A stretch of 46,576 bases of DNA from Dimargaris cristalligena (taxonomy: Eukaryota; Kickxellomycota; Dimargaritomycetes; Dimargaritales; Dimargaritaceae), in assembly GCA_027576995.1 (NCBI GenBank), contig JANBQC010000130.1:1-46576 (forward strand), in the 5' to 3' direction. The notes under the pieces were generated by a model. The model did not search any database. It saw only the letters and a list, made by a program, of their open reading frames with translations, and was not told the origin of the DNA. Both the position numbers and the translations under genes were made by a program. Positions 1 through 10,800 of this stretch are shown here, piece after piece; positions within the stretch are counted from its first letter, which is position 1; each line of letters begins with the position of its first letter.

Positions 1-573
1 GGTATTCTCACATACAATATATTCACCCTTACATGTATTATGTAAAACCTTATACAGCTGGTTTGAATTTCACCCATCTGGTGAAATATGCTGATACCCC
101 TGCTTTATATTTTGTCTAAAAGTGCTATTATTTGGATACGGTAACCACACTTGGTTAAAAATTTAATATAGTGATATGTATTTGATACAAGAATAACAGT
201 GTCTCTGTGGTGGAATCTGACGCTGGGGGGTAAGTGGCAGGACATCCTGGTACGAAGGCAACGGTTATAAAGGAGATAAAATTGCAACTGGTGCGAATGG
301 TAATAAAGATGGGTCCCGTAGATGGTGCGAGACCAGTGAGGTCAATAGCAAAGCGATGGAATCCGAGGAAGCGTGCAAGTAGTAGCCACGCAAGACCTCG
401 CAGTTCGAATGAATAAAGTGATGCGCAAACCGCCGGTGTCGATATCACCAGGAAATATAATGTATATTCTTATAATAATAATAAAAAAAGTAAATATAAG
501 AAATACACACCCAACAATAGAGTGAGCAGACCCTAGCCATTCCACCAATGGATTGAAGAACTGTGGGTGCATT
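1..573. other. Intergenic, 3' flank of KOG1
   Basis: This AT-rich stretch lies downstream of the minus-strand KOG1 gene. The only open frames are under 100 codons and overlap each other on both strands, with no recognisable domain or signal peptide. It presumably contains the KOG1 3' UTR. I see no RNA gene or repeat beyond short A/T runs near 470-490. Confidence 0.5.
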
Positions 574-3500
574 TTACAAGTGGGGACTAATAAAGGTCAC
601 GGTGCTATCATCATTGCCCATGGCTATTGTGGGCGACATTTGGTGCATGGCCAGGGCGGTAACCGCTGCCACTCGGCCTAGAATCCCCGTAGAATGGCGG
701 AAAAGACCAATATGTTTGAAATCCATGTCCCAGACTTTAACGGTATGATTGCTGCTACCGGCATTCCGATCGGCAACGCCCGTGCCACCGCCGGAGCCAG
801 CGACGGGGCCTCCCGATAGAGCCGAGGCTCCCCCGGGGTTAGCACCGGTACCTCCATTGGCGGCAGTCAGCGAGTTGGCCGCGGCTGTCGCGAAAATGGG
901 CATATTATCATGGACCGCCAGATGGTTCAGCACGCCTGAGCTGTGGGCCACCAGCGAACCACGGGAGCGGCCAGTGCCGACATCCCATAGTCGCACCTTG
1001 CCGTCAGTACTAGCGGAAACGAGCTCCCGGCCCTGGCCACCTTGGAGAATGGTTTGTATCACTGAATTACCCGGTATGGTGGGGTCTCCCAACACCCGGG
1101 CCTGGCAGCGGGTTTGATCCATTCGCTCATCGTAAACCCGCACTACACCATCGGAGCCACCGCAGAATATAAGATTGCCCCCGACCTGGTCCACCGCAAT
1201 GGCATTGACGATACCGGTGGATTTGCTGTGGATTTTCTTAACGCACAACTCCCGACTGAGGTCCCAAACATTAATGGTGTTCGTGGACCCGGTAACGTAC
1301 AAGAGTCCGGTTCTCTGGACCCATTCGGTAACCATTCGGGTAGGTCGGCGGCGGTCCTGGACGTGCTCGGTGAAATTCTGCCAACCCGTAATCATCTCGC
1401 ACCGGTCAGGGTCGGCGTAATTCTGGAAGAAGCGCAGGGTGCCGTCATGGGTGCCCACCATCAGGATGCCCATATCCATTTCGTTAATAAGTTGCACGGT
1501 GGTGATGCGGGGCAGTTTAGGGACAAGCAAGGGGTTCTGGGTAGCGGTTAGTGGGTGGACCGCGGTATGGGTGGAGGTGGCGGCGGCACTCGAGAAAAAA
1601 TACGAGGTGGCCTGGGCCCCACCGGGCTGGCCTCCATTGTAGGCGCCGGGGGTCGCAGCCGAGGTGCCGCCTACCCGGCGACCGGCGGGATCAGTATCTG
1701 GCACCACCCCATTCAATAAAGGGTTGACCGAGATTTGGTGTAGACGGCTTTTGTTTTCCCAGTCCCAGATGGAGACGGTCTGTTTAGCGTCCGATACAAC
1801 CAGTTGCTTCTCGTAGTGGTGGAAGTGAAGCAGATTGGGCACCTGGTCCACCGTCATGGTGGTGCTTTTGCTCCACTGGGCCCGTTTGCGGTAGTTGGCC
1901 CGCACGGTCTGGAACTGGGCGACTATTGCGTCATTACGGGTTTTACGCCAGGCGCTGGCCAAGTACTCTTCGCTCCCCTCCTGTTGCTCCTCGGGTTTTC
2001 GCAGGTATGGCTCGAGCACCAGTAAGGTCTGCCACTCCAGGAGTTTAGAAACTAGCGGTATCTCTACAGGGGGTTCAAAGTAGGGGACATGGCTAAGAAC
2101 ACTCATAATATTATCGGGGGTAAGGTGGGGTGGCAGTTGGGGGAATGGTGGCACTTTGCCGGTGGCCATAGAGCCCCGGGCAGGACCGGCGTTGATATCC
2201 AGCGATTGGAGCGAGTGGCTGAGTTGGGTGTCCAAGGCACGCAGGGCAGGGTCCTCGTAGGAGTAGATCGCCGACTGGCGGTTTAGGGCCGAGTGGGCCG
2301 ACGACGTGGTCGAGGCTAGGGCAGCGGTGAATGATGTTGACAGGGCCTCGGTTGGTCCGGGAGTGGGGGGTGAGTTCTGACCGCTGGGGCCTCCCGTCCC
2401 GGTATGAGCCAATTGGAAGCGCATCTGGGCGGGGGTGGGTGTCAAGGGGGGGTTGTTATTAGCCGTACCCAAAGGGGGGTACGCCACCGAGCCCGTGGAC
2501 GAGGCCCCGGCCGACGTACCATACGGGTGGGTCGACGTAGGTTGGTGGACCGACGTCGAACTTCCGGTGGTTAGATTGTACATTAGGTTAATCGTGGACG
2601 AAGCCGACCGCTTAAGACTCGAGGTCAGCTTGGACGCCATGCTGGCTTGATCCTCGATCCGGTTCTTGGTTGGGGTGGGAGGGGTGGTGTGAGCCACCAT
2701 ACCGCTGCTTTCACCGCGGTAGCCTGTAGGTTCGGGTTGGGCCCCATACTTTTCGGCGGTTTGGGTAAGGGCCTCGAGAGCGACTGCGTCGGAGGGATTA
2801 TGCCGGGGGAAAGTACCGCGTACTGAACCGCCCATGTGGGGCGGGGGGTTGGTCTTGGTCGGGGAGGTCAGCGAGGTGTGGTGGGATACGGAGCGCTGGC
2901 GCGGAGACACCGGGTGGCTGGTGGACAGGGTGATCCCAGTCGCAGATGGCTGGCTCCCGAGCTCGGTCAAGTCGCTGGGTAGGGAAATTGGAACAGGGGT
3001 CTGTGCCACAGCCGTAATGGTCGCTAGGAGCGGATGCGTAACAAAGTCAACGATAATCGAGGTCAGTTGCGCCACCTCGGCCACCGGATCAACCGACAGC
3101 CGCAAAACAGTCCGCCAGATGGTAAGGCACATGTCGTACGGAAGCAGGTCGGCCCCCAGAAAGTGGGTGATGGGTTCGCCCGAGTCCGACGGAGTGGTGG
3201 TGGTCTGCGTAGACAGGGAACCGGCTGTCTGGCTCGCCTGATCGGTACAACGCTGGGCTACGGCCAGGGCCAGGATCTGGCTAACTTCGGTGGAGAGGCC
3301 GGAGCTGGCCAACGGGGAAGAGGTACCTCGGCCCAGTCCGGCTTTGAGAGTACTCTGGCGGGACAGGGCATTGAGTGAGGCGCGCTTACCCAATGGGTCA
3401 GCCGACGGGGCCACCAGTCCCGAACCAGTGTAAAAGTCGTGGGGCCGTTTTTGGATCGTTTCCATGGCCAGGGTGAAGAAGCGCTCCGGATAGCGTTTGA

Positions 3501-5721
3501 TGTAATGAGAGAGGGCAATCACAATCTCCTTACGGACCACGGGGGAGGCGTCCTGGGCCGCCCCGACCAGAGCGATACAGATGATCAACTCCACATTCAC
3601 CACATGTTCCGTCTTTTCGGCCGGGCCGAAGAATGCACTGAGGGCCATCACAGCGGCCGCGCGTACCTCGGGAATGGGGTCTTCGAGCAGGGCAAATAGG
3701 CATTCGTGCATGTTGAGCTGAACCACCTGCTGGATATTGGTGACGTGGTTCCGGCAAAGCTCCGCCAAAAACAGGCAGGACCACTGCCGGAGGGGGGTCA
3801 CCGTGTTCGGCTGGATCAGGTCCTTCAGGCGTTCGACGATTTCGGGCATACCGCACACCTGCTGCGCTTCGTACAGGTCCCGGCAGAGGTGCGTTAGAAC
3901 CATTAGGCAGTGGGCCCGGCAGGCCAGCACCGTTACGGGGGTATTTTCGACCAAGTTGAGATTATCGAGGAGAAGCCCGTCGAGGAAGTATTTGGGTGCA
4001 TTGCTGCGCATGAGCTCTTGGCGGACGCTGTAGTCCACACTGATGATGGCCGACCAGATGGCCGCGAGGTACCCCCGCGAATTAGTCTGAGTGCTACTGA
4101 TTAGTTTGAGTACGTAGGGGAAAATGCCTACGGCCAAGCACTGATTAACCGCCCAACGGCCAAATTTGAGGAAATCGACCAACAGGGACAGGGCCCGATT
4201 GCGGTGAAGTTGACTCAAAAGGACCTGGAGGATAATCGGTAGCAGTTCGGGGTGGGCCTGCTGGGGGGCCCCGTGGCCAAGGTAGGTTTGGAACGAATCG
4301 AGTTGATATGTGAAAAAATCCGACGGCATGTATTCGTAGTGGATCTGGTTCTGGGAGGCGTTGATGAAGTCAGGCAGCTGGATCAAACACTCGTCGAGGG
4401 CGCTCTCAAAGGAGCCCCAGAGGTGGTGGTCGTAGGTGGGGGGAAGCTCGGGATAGCTCACGGGATGGCAGTTATAGTGGCGCATTAGGCGGACGGCCAG
4501 CATGAAGTTGCGGAACAGAGTGGAGGTCAGCAGGTCCTGCCGGAACAGCTTCTTGAAGGATTCCTTGGACAGGGTGTTCCAGGCAATCGTGTCAGTGACG
4601 GCTGTGAATATCCAGTTGATCTCCCCCAGCGGGGTCCGGCGGCTGCTGACTACACCCGGGACCATGGTGATGGCCGACTGGTTGAAGTCAGTGAGGTGGT
4701 TATTGCGCATGATCCACCACCGCATGGCCATCTCAATGGGGGTGGTCATACAAGCCGTGAAGACGTCGGCGGGTAGGTGTGGAGACAGGGGTAGATTCTC
4801 GTCCCCCCGGCACGCGGCGAAGTGGACGCTGTGGGAGTGGGGTAGGGCGGCCAGCGGCGGGGGACCTTTGGTTGCCCCGGGACGACCGGAGTCCGAGGAC
4901 GGGGGCGGGGCGTCGGGGGGCGCCCCCGATTCGATACCGGCTAAAATATCCCGCTCCTCCTGCTGGCTGACTGCTACCAACCACTCGTTATCCTTACGCT
5001 TGGCGTGTTTAACAAAGTTCTCGAGGATATTACCGGCGGCGGAACAGTCGTATACGAAGATACCTGGGCTCCCCAGCCATATTTGAATGTCCTGGACCGA
5101 CACGGGCATATACTGGGTGTAGTTGCTATTGAACACCCAAATGTCGCCGTTCCGGGTGGGTTTAGGAACCCCATGGCCGTTGTAATGAAACAGGACGCGG
5201 CCGCCCTTGGCCTGCCGCCGCATATTAACAGTATAGCGCTTGGTATCTTCGATGGTGGGATCGGTCAGTAGTTTGGTACGGAGGTTCTGGTGCAGAAACT
5301 CGTACTGCTTCTGCAAGTTCTGGGCGATCCGGGAGAGGGCGGCCATGGCGGGCTCGGCAAAGGGGTCCGCCCAGGCCTCTAGCTTGGCGCAAACCTCGGG
5401 TTTAGTGATATCGGGTGGGTCAATGCCAATGCGGAGGCAGAGGGCGATGATGGCCCCGTAGGTATGGTTCTTATCCACCAGTCGCCAGTCGAACAGCCGG
5501 AAACTGCGATCTAGCGCACGGAATGGGTGGCGGTAGCGACGGGTGGAGAAGAAGTTGTCGACGTAGGTGGGCTCTTCCATGGGAAGAAGTTCCGTATCCC
5601 TAATGCGGGTGGACTGGGGGCCGCTGATGGGCCAGTTGCCGGTGGCCCGGGCCAACCCGAGGGAGTTTTTCGGGCGCGCTTTGGTCGGCGGGGTACGGGA
5701 ATCAAGTAGGGTGGACGACAT
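574..5721 (-). CDS. KOG1: Raptor/Kog1, TORC1 scaffold subunit
   Basis: Intronless 1,715-residue protein, a full-length Raptor orthologue that recruits substrates to TORC1 at the lysosome or vacuole surface. The Raptor N-terminal conserved (caspase-like) domain spans about residues 75-235. It shows LFHYNGHGVPKPT around His179/His183 and FVYDCSAAGNIL with Cys226, the positions matching the caspase dyad; Raptors are thought to be non-proteolytic. A helical HEAT/ARM region follows (about 480-770, e.g. LLVDFLKFGRWAVNQCLAVG), then roughly 500 residues of Ser/Thr/Pro-rich linker. The last 400 or so residues form a WD40 propeller (SIWDWEN, NVWDLSREL, RLWDVGTG, KVWDMDFKH). Length exceeds human Raptor (1,335) because of the linker and a Gly/Ala-rich loop before the last repeats. 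The ATG at 5721 is the first in frame, and an AT-rich TATATATC-like stretch lies about 50 bp upstream. TSC2 is the next gene upstream on the same strand. Confidence 0.96.
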   Translation of the reverse strand: MSSTLLDSRTPPTKARPKNSLGLARATGNWPISGPQSTRIRDTELLPMEEPTYVDNFFSTRRYRHPFRALDRSFRLFDWRLVDKNHTYGAIIALCLRIGIDPPDITKPEVCAKLEAWADPFAEPAMAALSRIAQNLQKQYEFLHQNLRTKLLTDPTIEDTKRYTVNMRRQAKGGRVLFHYNGHGVPKPTRNGDIWVFNSNYTQYMPVSVQDIQIWLGSPGIFVYDCSAAGNILENFVKHAKRKDNEWLVAVSQQEERDILAGIESGAPPDAPPPSSDSGRPGATKGPPPLAALPHSHSVHFAACRGDENLPLSPHLPADVFTACMTTPIEMAMRWWIMRNNHLTDFNQSAITMVPGVVSSRRTPLGEINWIFTAVTDTIAWNTLSKESFKKLFRQDLLTSTLFRNFMLAVRLMRHYNCHPVSYPELPPTYDHHLWGSFESALDECLIQLPDFINASQNQIHYEYMPSDFFTYQLDSFQTYLGHGAPQQAHPELLPIILQVLLSQLHRNRALSLLVDFLKFGRWAVNQCLAVGIFPYVLKLISSTQTNSRGYLAAIWSAIISVDYSVRQELMRSNAPKYFLDGLLLDNLNLVENTPVTVLACRAHCLMVLTHLCRDLYEAQQVCGMPEIVERLKDLIQPNTVTPLRQWSCLFLAELCRNHVTNIQQVVQLNMHECLFALLEDPIPEVRAAAVMALSAFFGPAEKTEHVVNVELIICIALVGAAQDASPVVRKEIVIALSHYIKRYPERFFTLAMETIQKRPHDFYTGSGLVAPSADPLGKRASLNALSRQSTLKAGLGRGTSSPLASSGLSTEVSQILALAVAQRCTDQASQTAGSLSTQTTTTPSDSGEPITHFLGADLLPYDMCLTIWRTVLRLSVDPVAEVAQLTSIIVDFVTHPLLATITAVAQTPVPISLPSDLTELGSQPSATGITLSTSHPVSPRQRSVSHHTSLTSPTKTNPPPHMGGSVRGTFPRHNPSDAVALEALTQTAEKYGAQPEPTGYRGESSGMVAHTTPPTPTKNRIEDQASMASKLTSSLKRSASSTINLMYNLTTGSSTSVHQPTSTHPYGTSAGASSTGSVAYPPLGTANNNPPLTPTPAQMRFQLAHTGTGGPSGQNSPPTPGPTEALSTSFTAALASTTSSAHSALNRQSAIYSYEDPALRALDTQLSHSLQSLDINAGPARGSMATGKVPPFPQLPPHLTPDNIMSVLSHVPYFEPPVEIPLVSKLLEWQTLLVLEPYLRKPEEQQEGSEEYLASAWRKTRNDAIVAQFQTVRANYRKRAQWSKSTTMTVDQVPNLLHFHHYEKQLVVSDAKQTVSIWDWENKSRLHQISVNPLLNGVVPDTDPAGRRVGGTSAATPGAYNGGQPGGAQATSYFFSSAAATSTHTAVHPLTATQNPLLVPKLPRITTVQLINEMDMGILMVGTHDGTLRFFQNYADPDRCEMITGWQNFTEHVQDRRRPTRMVTEWVQRTGLLYVTGSTNTINVWDLSRELCVKKIHSKSTGIVNAIAVDQVGGNLIFCGGSDGVVRVYDERMDQTRCQARVLGDPTIPGNSVIQTILQGGQGRELVSASTDGKVRLWDVGTGRSRGSLVAHSSGVLNHLAVHDNMPIFATAAANSLTAANGGTGANPGGASALSGGPVAGSGGGTGVADRNAGSSNHTVKVWDMDFKHIGLFRHSTGILGRVAAVTALAMHQMSPTIAMGNDDSTVTFISPHL

Positions 5722-7840
5722 GGCGACGGGCCAAGCAAATCAACCAAAGGCTATAGTAAAGTATAATAGAGATATATAAAGATATGTATGTGTGAATGTA
5801 TGTATGTATATGGGTTTGTCGGACAGTCAGAAAAAAAGAGAATGGCGAAAGCGCAGAATAAAGGAAATGGTGCAGGACTGAAGGTGGGGAATGGTCGGGG
5901 TTTCAGATAGTGAGAACGTCACACGACTTAGCAAGTGGAAGGTAGTCTACCCACTGATTGATGGCGAGGGGCATCAGTCTGGTATCAACCCAAAATTACT
6001 TAGCCGTAGCTTGATGAGTTGGCAAGGCCGCCGGGTCCCTCAGCGAAGTCCGTGATTAATTGGCCTTGGAATCCCCCCGCCCTCTTATCACCGCGGATTG
6101 GGGTCAGTTGATTGTTCGGACTACATATCGGGGACTCACTCAAATGGTTTCCATTCTGGTCTGTGTTACAAAGCATTGTTTACCAATAAACGGACCTTAC
6201 GGCTGTATCCGTTGGCAAGAACTGCCAATGGTGCATTTGCCATGCTATACTTCAACAGATCACCAAGGAAAGTACCGCGCGGACATTGAAATATCGGGAG
6301 TGATTGGAAGGTAAGGAGGGGGGATGGGGCAATTCACTACTACGTAGACCAGCTTTCCAGACGCCTGAAAACCCTGGCCAGCTACAGCATCCGGAGCTTA
6401 ACTTCACTGTCGATTCCAATAACGGCGGCGCCTCAAACATGCATCGCCAGGCTTTGTCATTTTTTATGGCGGTAAACCAAAAAGCAATAGCATTCAGTGA
6501 AATCTAGGGTCAAAGTTGGCCTGCGTGACTCAAGTCATTGGCAAATGTTGAAATCCGTGGGCGAAATTATATAGTTGAATATATCGGAAAGATTGGTCAA
6601 CTCATGGGCTATTTGCCACATTGAAGATTTAATATAAGAAAAGCCAGCGGGCAAACTGTTTAGCTATTAAAACCAATAAATATGGTATATATAAGATGGT
6701 GCAATGATGCCAACAGTGCTAAACACAACATTAATAAGTCAGTTTATCCAATCCCGTCTTCACCAATGATGCCCGAAAACTATCTATTTATACCAAGTCT
6801 CTGTGGCATAACTAACCATCTTCACGACCTTTGCCTTAATATTTAGGGATAATCTTGGCACTTAAGATTATTTTTTGTGACCCACTCGCAATATGTGATG
6901 ACCTGGAGGTAGATTAAACTGGTGGGACAGTATAAGTCTCCGATTATATATGCAGGTTGGCAGGCTAATGAATAACCGAAGAGAGGCCAACATAAGATCA
7001 TTTATTCTAAGGATAGATCCCTCAAAGAAAGGCCTATCAAGACTATGATTTATGCACGAACCTGCAGTAAAGATATTTAGAAGTCAACATCGTAAACATA
7101 GTTTTCACTAGTGGGGGGGAGGGGGGGGGGAAACCGATGGTCCGTAGCCGATAAACCATGTGATCGTAACAGGTAGGTAATTAATTGCTATTATAGATGT
7201 ATTGTTTAGATTGGCATTGGCTATTTATTGCGATATTTCGTTGGGCTAGCTAATACAAGCTACATTCCCTTGCTGATTTCCCTTAAATATTACCAACGCT
7301 CCCGTTTATGGGTTTTCCATAGATCACTTAATACTAATATGGGAGAAGTTCAGTGTAACTGGATACCGAAAGTCCCGTTTGCAAAGACCGGTTTTGCTGG
7401 CTGATACGTAATATCCTGCCTATTACCTCCGTTATATTTCCTTTGAAACACTATATAGCTACGTGGCATTTCGTCCATATGAGGGAAGAGGGAGGAATAT
7501 TACTATATTTATAAAGACTTGGCCCAACCATTATATTTTAACTATACGACTGGTTTAGTTGAATTTTTCAAATCTAGTCTAAAACATGGATGATTCCCCA
7601 TGAGCAACTGACTATACAAGTACAATTAGGCTGTGGTGGATAGTTGTGCCTTCATGGTTTATTAACGAGGTGACTTTCCAAGTTGGCAGGGGTAGTGTGA
7701 TATTAGCATGTGTGTTTCGGACTATTGGATAAATCAAGGTAAGCGTGAGTTAATACCAAAGGCAAAGTTCCCAGGCATGGTTGGTTCAACCGATAATAGG
7801 CACAGTGTGACGTTCGAATTGACAGTCAAGGAAACTTAGG
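5722..7840. other. Intergenic between KOG1 and TSC2
   Basis: This is KOG1 upstream DNA merging into the TSC2 3' flank. Frames are all short and overlapping and none is convincing. A G-run pair (seven G, one A, ten G) sits at 7113-7130 and could form a G-quadruplex or simply be slippage-prone. Most of the rest is AT-rich with no repeat I can define. Confidence 0.5.
7113..7130 (+). repeat. Long guanine tract (G7-A-G10)
   Basis: Seven G, a single A, then ten G, flanked by ordinary AT-rich sequence. It lies about 700 bp past the TSC2 stop codon, in intergenic DNA. The length is enough for an intramolecular G-quadruplex on the plus strand, but no function is implied. Confidence 0.8.
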
Positions 7841-10800
7841 CTACTGAAGGTAGTTGGAAAAATCGAGTACCGCCTCAGACGACGAGGGCCGACGTGAATG
7901 GGGGCGAGAGTGTCCGGTCCCACCCCCACTCGGGGAGGGCATCGAATGAAAGGCCGCATTCTCCCCCGTCTGCGTTGAAAATGCACCGTTATTCGGGGTG
8001 GTGAATGGGCCTGGAGGGGCGGAGGTCGCAGGGGGTGTAGGTCCGCGTCCACCTCCACCGCCGCTCTCCACGGGAGCCTTGGAGCCACCACCCCCATTGA
8101 CCTGGTGATCTCCGCTTGTCTGCTGCGCAGCGAGGGCCCGCTCCTTGATCATTTTAATTTGGCGGAGCCGCTCACGCCAGTTTGACACATACTCCGTACC
8201 GTCCAACACCCCGCTCTGCAGAAATACCTGTGTAAAAATATTGGCGTGCAAAGCGACTTGCCGAGTAAAAGGGGCAATAGCTTCTTCGGTCATGATCTTG
8301 GAGTCGATGATGGGGCTAAAGGGGGGCATATCGGGTCGTCGCTGGAGGGTGACCCGATATTGGGGAGGCGTTTCAATCACGCCTGCCGTATCGGTCACTC
8401 CACCCACCAGGTCGAGAGGCTCGCTCGAATCGGCATTTCCCTCGTCCACTGCCCCCAGGTGAGTCGGGGCCCCGGCGGGACCCAAAAGACCGTCGCTAGC
8501 TTCACTATCGGAACTGTCGCTGCCTACTCCCCAATTTCGTGGATCAGCCGGCGAGGCCGGCGTAGCGGACGAAGAGTTGGTGGAATGCTGGACGGTCATC
8601 CGCCGGCGCGGGGCCACGGGCTCGATCACAATATTGACCGAGTTGAATTGGCCAGGGATGGTCTCAAAGTGGTAGGGATACCCCGACTCGTTATAGATGA
8701 TACGTACATGTTCGTTACCGACGTGGCGCTTTTTGAGTCGACACTCCGGGTCACGCTGGACATTGGTCGGCATCAACGGCGTGGCATGGAAAATGATCTG
8801 GGTGATATCTTCTTTCCAGTAAACGGCGTATTTCCCATCCGTATCGTACTCGGTATCCAACCCACCCGTGTAAATATCCTTGCAGCCTTTCAAGGCAAAT
8901 AGGTTACCCAAGTGATTCAGGAACCGCCAGAAGCCCGCGGAACACTGAGTGGTTTGGAGAATCTCGGATTCCTGGTATTTCCCCGGCCCCACATAGACCA
9001 CCCCGATCTTGTGAAAGTCGATAACCGCCACTAGGTCCAGTGTCCGGAGATGCCGTTGGAACATTTCATCATTGGGGATGGGCTTCAGTGGCCGGACCTG
9101 GGAGATTTCGGGATAGGACGACAGCTGGCCGAATATGAATCGTGGATCGAACAGTTGCTCCCGGACTGCGTTGGCAAGCGCAGGTGATAACCGATCTTGG
9201 GATAACGAGTGGCTTTCCTGCGGGTTATTCGATCCCGGTAGAGGCCGACTTCGGGGGTTTTGGTAATGGGCATTGATGCGGGTAAGCAAATGTCGCATAT
9301 AGGTGGGCAGGTACTGGTCGTTACCGGGGGTATTACTGGGCAAGGTGGCCAAATCACCGCTACTCGTAGGTGTTTCCGTCAGAGTGGGTAGAAAGGGTTC
9401 TCGGCGACCAGGGGTAGCGTTGATCGCCCGTCGAGATACTTCCGATACTGTGGATCGGCGCCGGCGCAGGCGGGGCGGTTGGGGATCCGATTTGCTACGG
9501 TAGAGGTGGGCAATCTCAGATGAAGCAGGGGTTGGTGGCGAGCCCATGGAGGTTACGTGGGGGATTGTCGACAATCGCCGGGGGATGGCATTGGGCGGCA
9601 CCTCCGGGGACGAGGTCGGTGTTCCTTCGGTGTCCGATGGTAAGTCGTCGACTGATTTGGGCGAAGCCGTTTCGGGGAGTTCCACCGAAGTCAGATGAGG
9701 CGTAACCAGCTTGACCAAGTTCGCAACATCGTCCCCGGCCTCTCCCTCTTCACCCGTGGGTAGCAGTAGTGGCGTCGTATCCTCCCGGACTTGTTCTACC
9801 AAGTTCCTTAGGTAGCACTCCACGTCGTCGTCATTCATTTTCCAGTGAGTGAGCAGAAGGGAGGCGACGTCAATTTGGGAGGGCCGAGCGGGGGCCCCCT
9901 TATTGCCCTGACCATCGCAACCCTCCATGTCCAAAAAGTCCTTGAGCTCGTTATTCAGATGCAGCAGGAGGGTGGCTACTCCGGAGGGCCGCCGAATTGT
10001 TACATGGGTCCAGGAGGTGAACTTGGATGAAAGGAGCGTAATGATACCGTATCCTTGGACCCATGTCCGTTCGGTACTGTACTCGGCGGCGGGCGTGGAC
10101 ATGACCAGTTTCGCAAAGGCGGATTTGGTTAGGCGGCCGGTAGTTCCGCTTTCGGGTGGTTCAGTGAACCCCATCTCGGTGGCAAGCCCCGGGTCCCGTA
10201 GTTCCTGGGACAAATCCACCCCAAGTTTCTGGGCCCGCTCAACTAGAAACTGGGGTCCCATCAGCAGTAATTTGGTCACCTCTTTCGATTCGGTGGATTT
10301 GAGAGATACGTTGGAGAAGGTGTAGCGAAGCAGCATGTCGAGGCACATTTCCGTGGCCTCGTCCAACTGGTTATTACTATGATTGGCATTGATAAGTCCC
10401 CGGACAATCATCGTCACATAGTCGGGTCGGTCACTCATTTTGGTGGCCATGAACCATACGTCAATAACCTGAAAGGCCAAGGTGAGGACATACTGAGACA
10501 GTGCGTGCTGAGCCGACTCGCTCAACGCCGAGTTGTCGGGGGTGGGAGGGCCAGAGGGATCGGACAAAATGGGGGACTGAGCAAACGATACACCCTTGGC
10601 CGGGATCGGGGGTGACCGGGTGACGGCGGGCTGTGAGGTATGGTGGGCTTGGTAGGGGTGGGTGGCCCGGCTGACACCGAACCCGCCAGAAGGCCCGGCC
10701 GAGGGGGTTTCGCCGGTCGCCAACCGCCAGCCCTGGCTGCTGTTTGTGTTCTTGATGTAAATGAGGGCGATGGAGAAAATATTCATGTACTCTTCTTTAC

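Noticed and set aside
4502..5086. 194-codon plus-strand frame opposite KOG1
   Set aside because: Shadow of the conserved Raptor N-terminal domain on the other strand.
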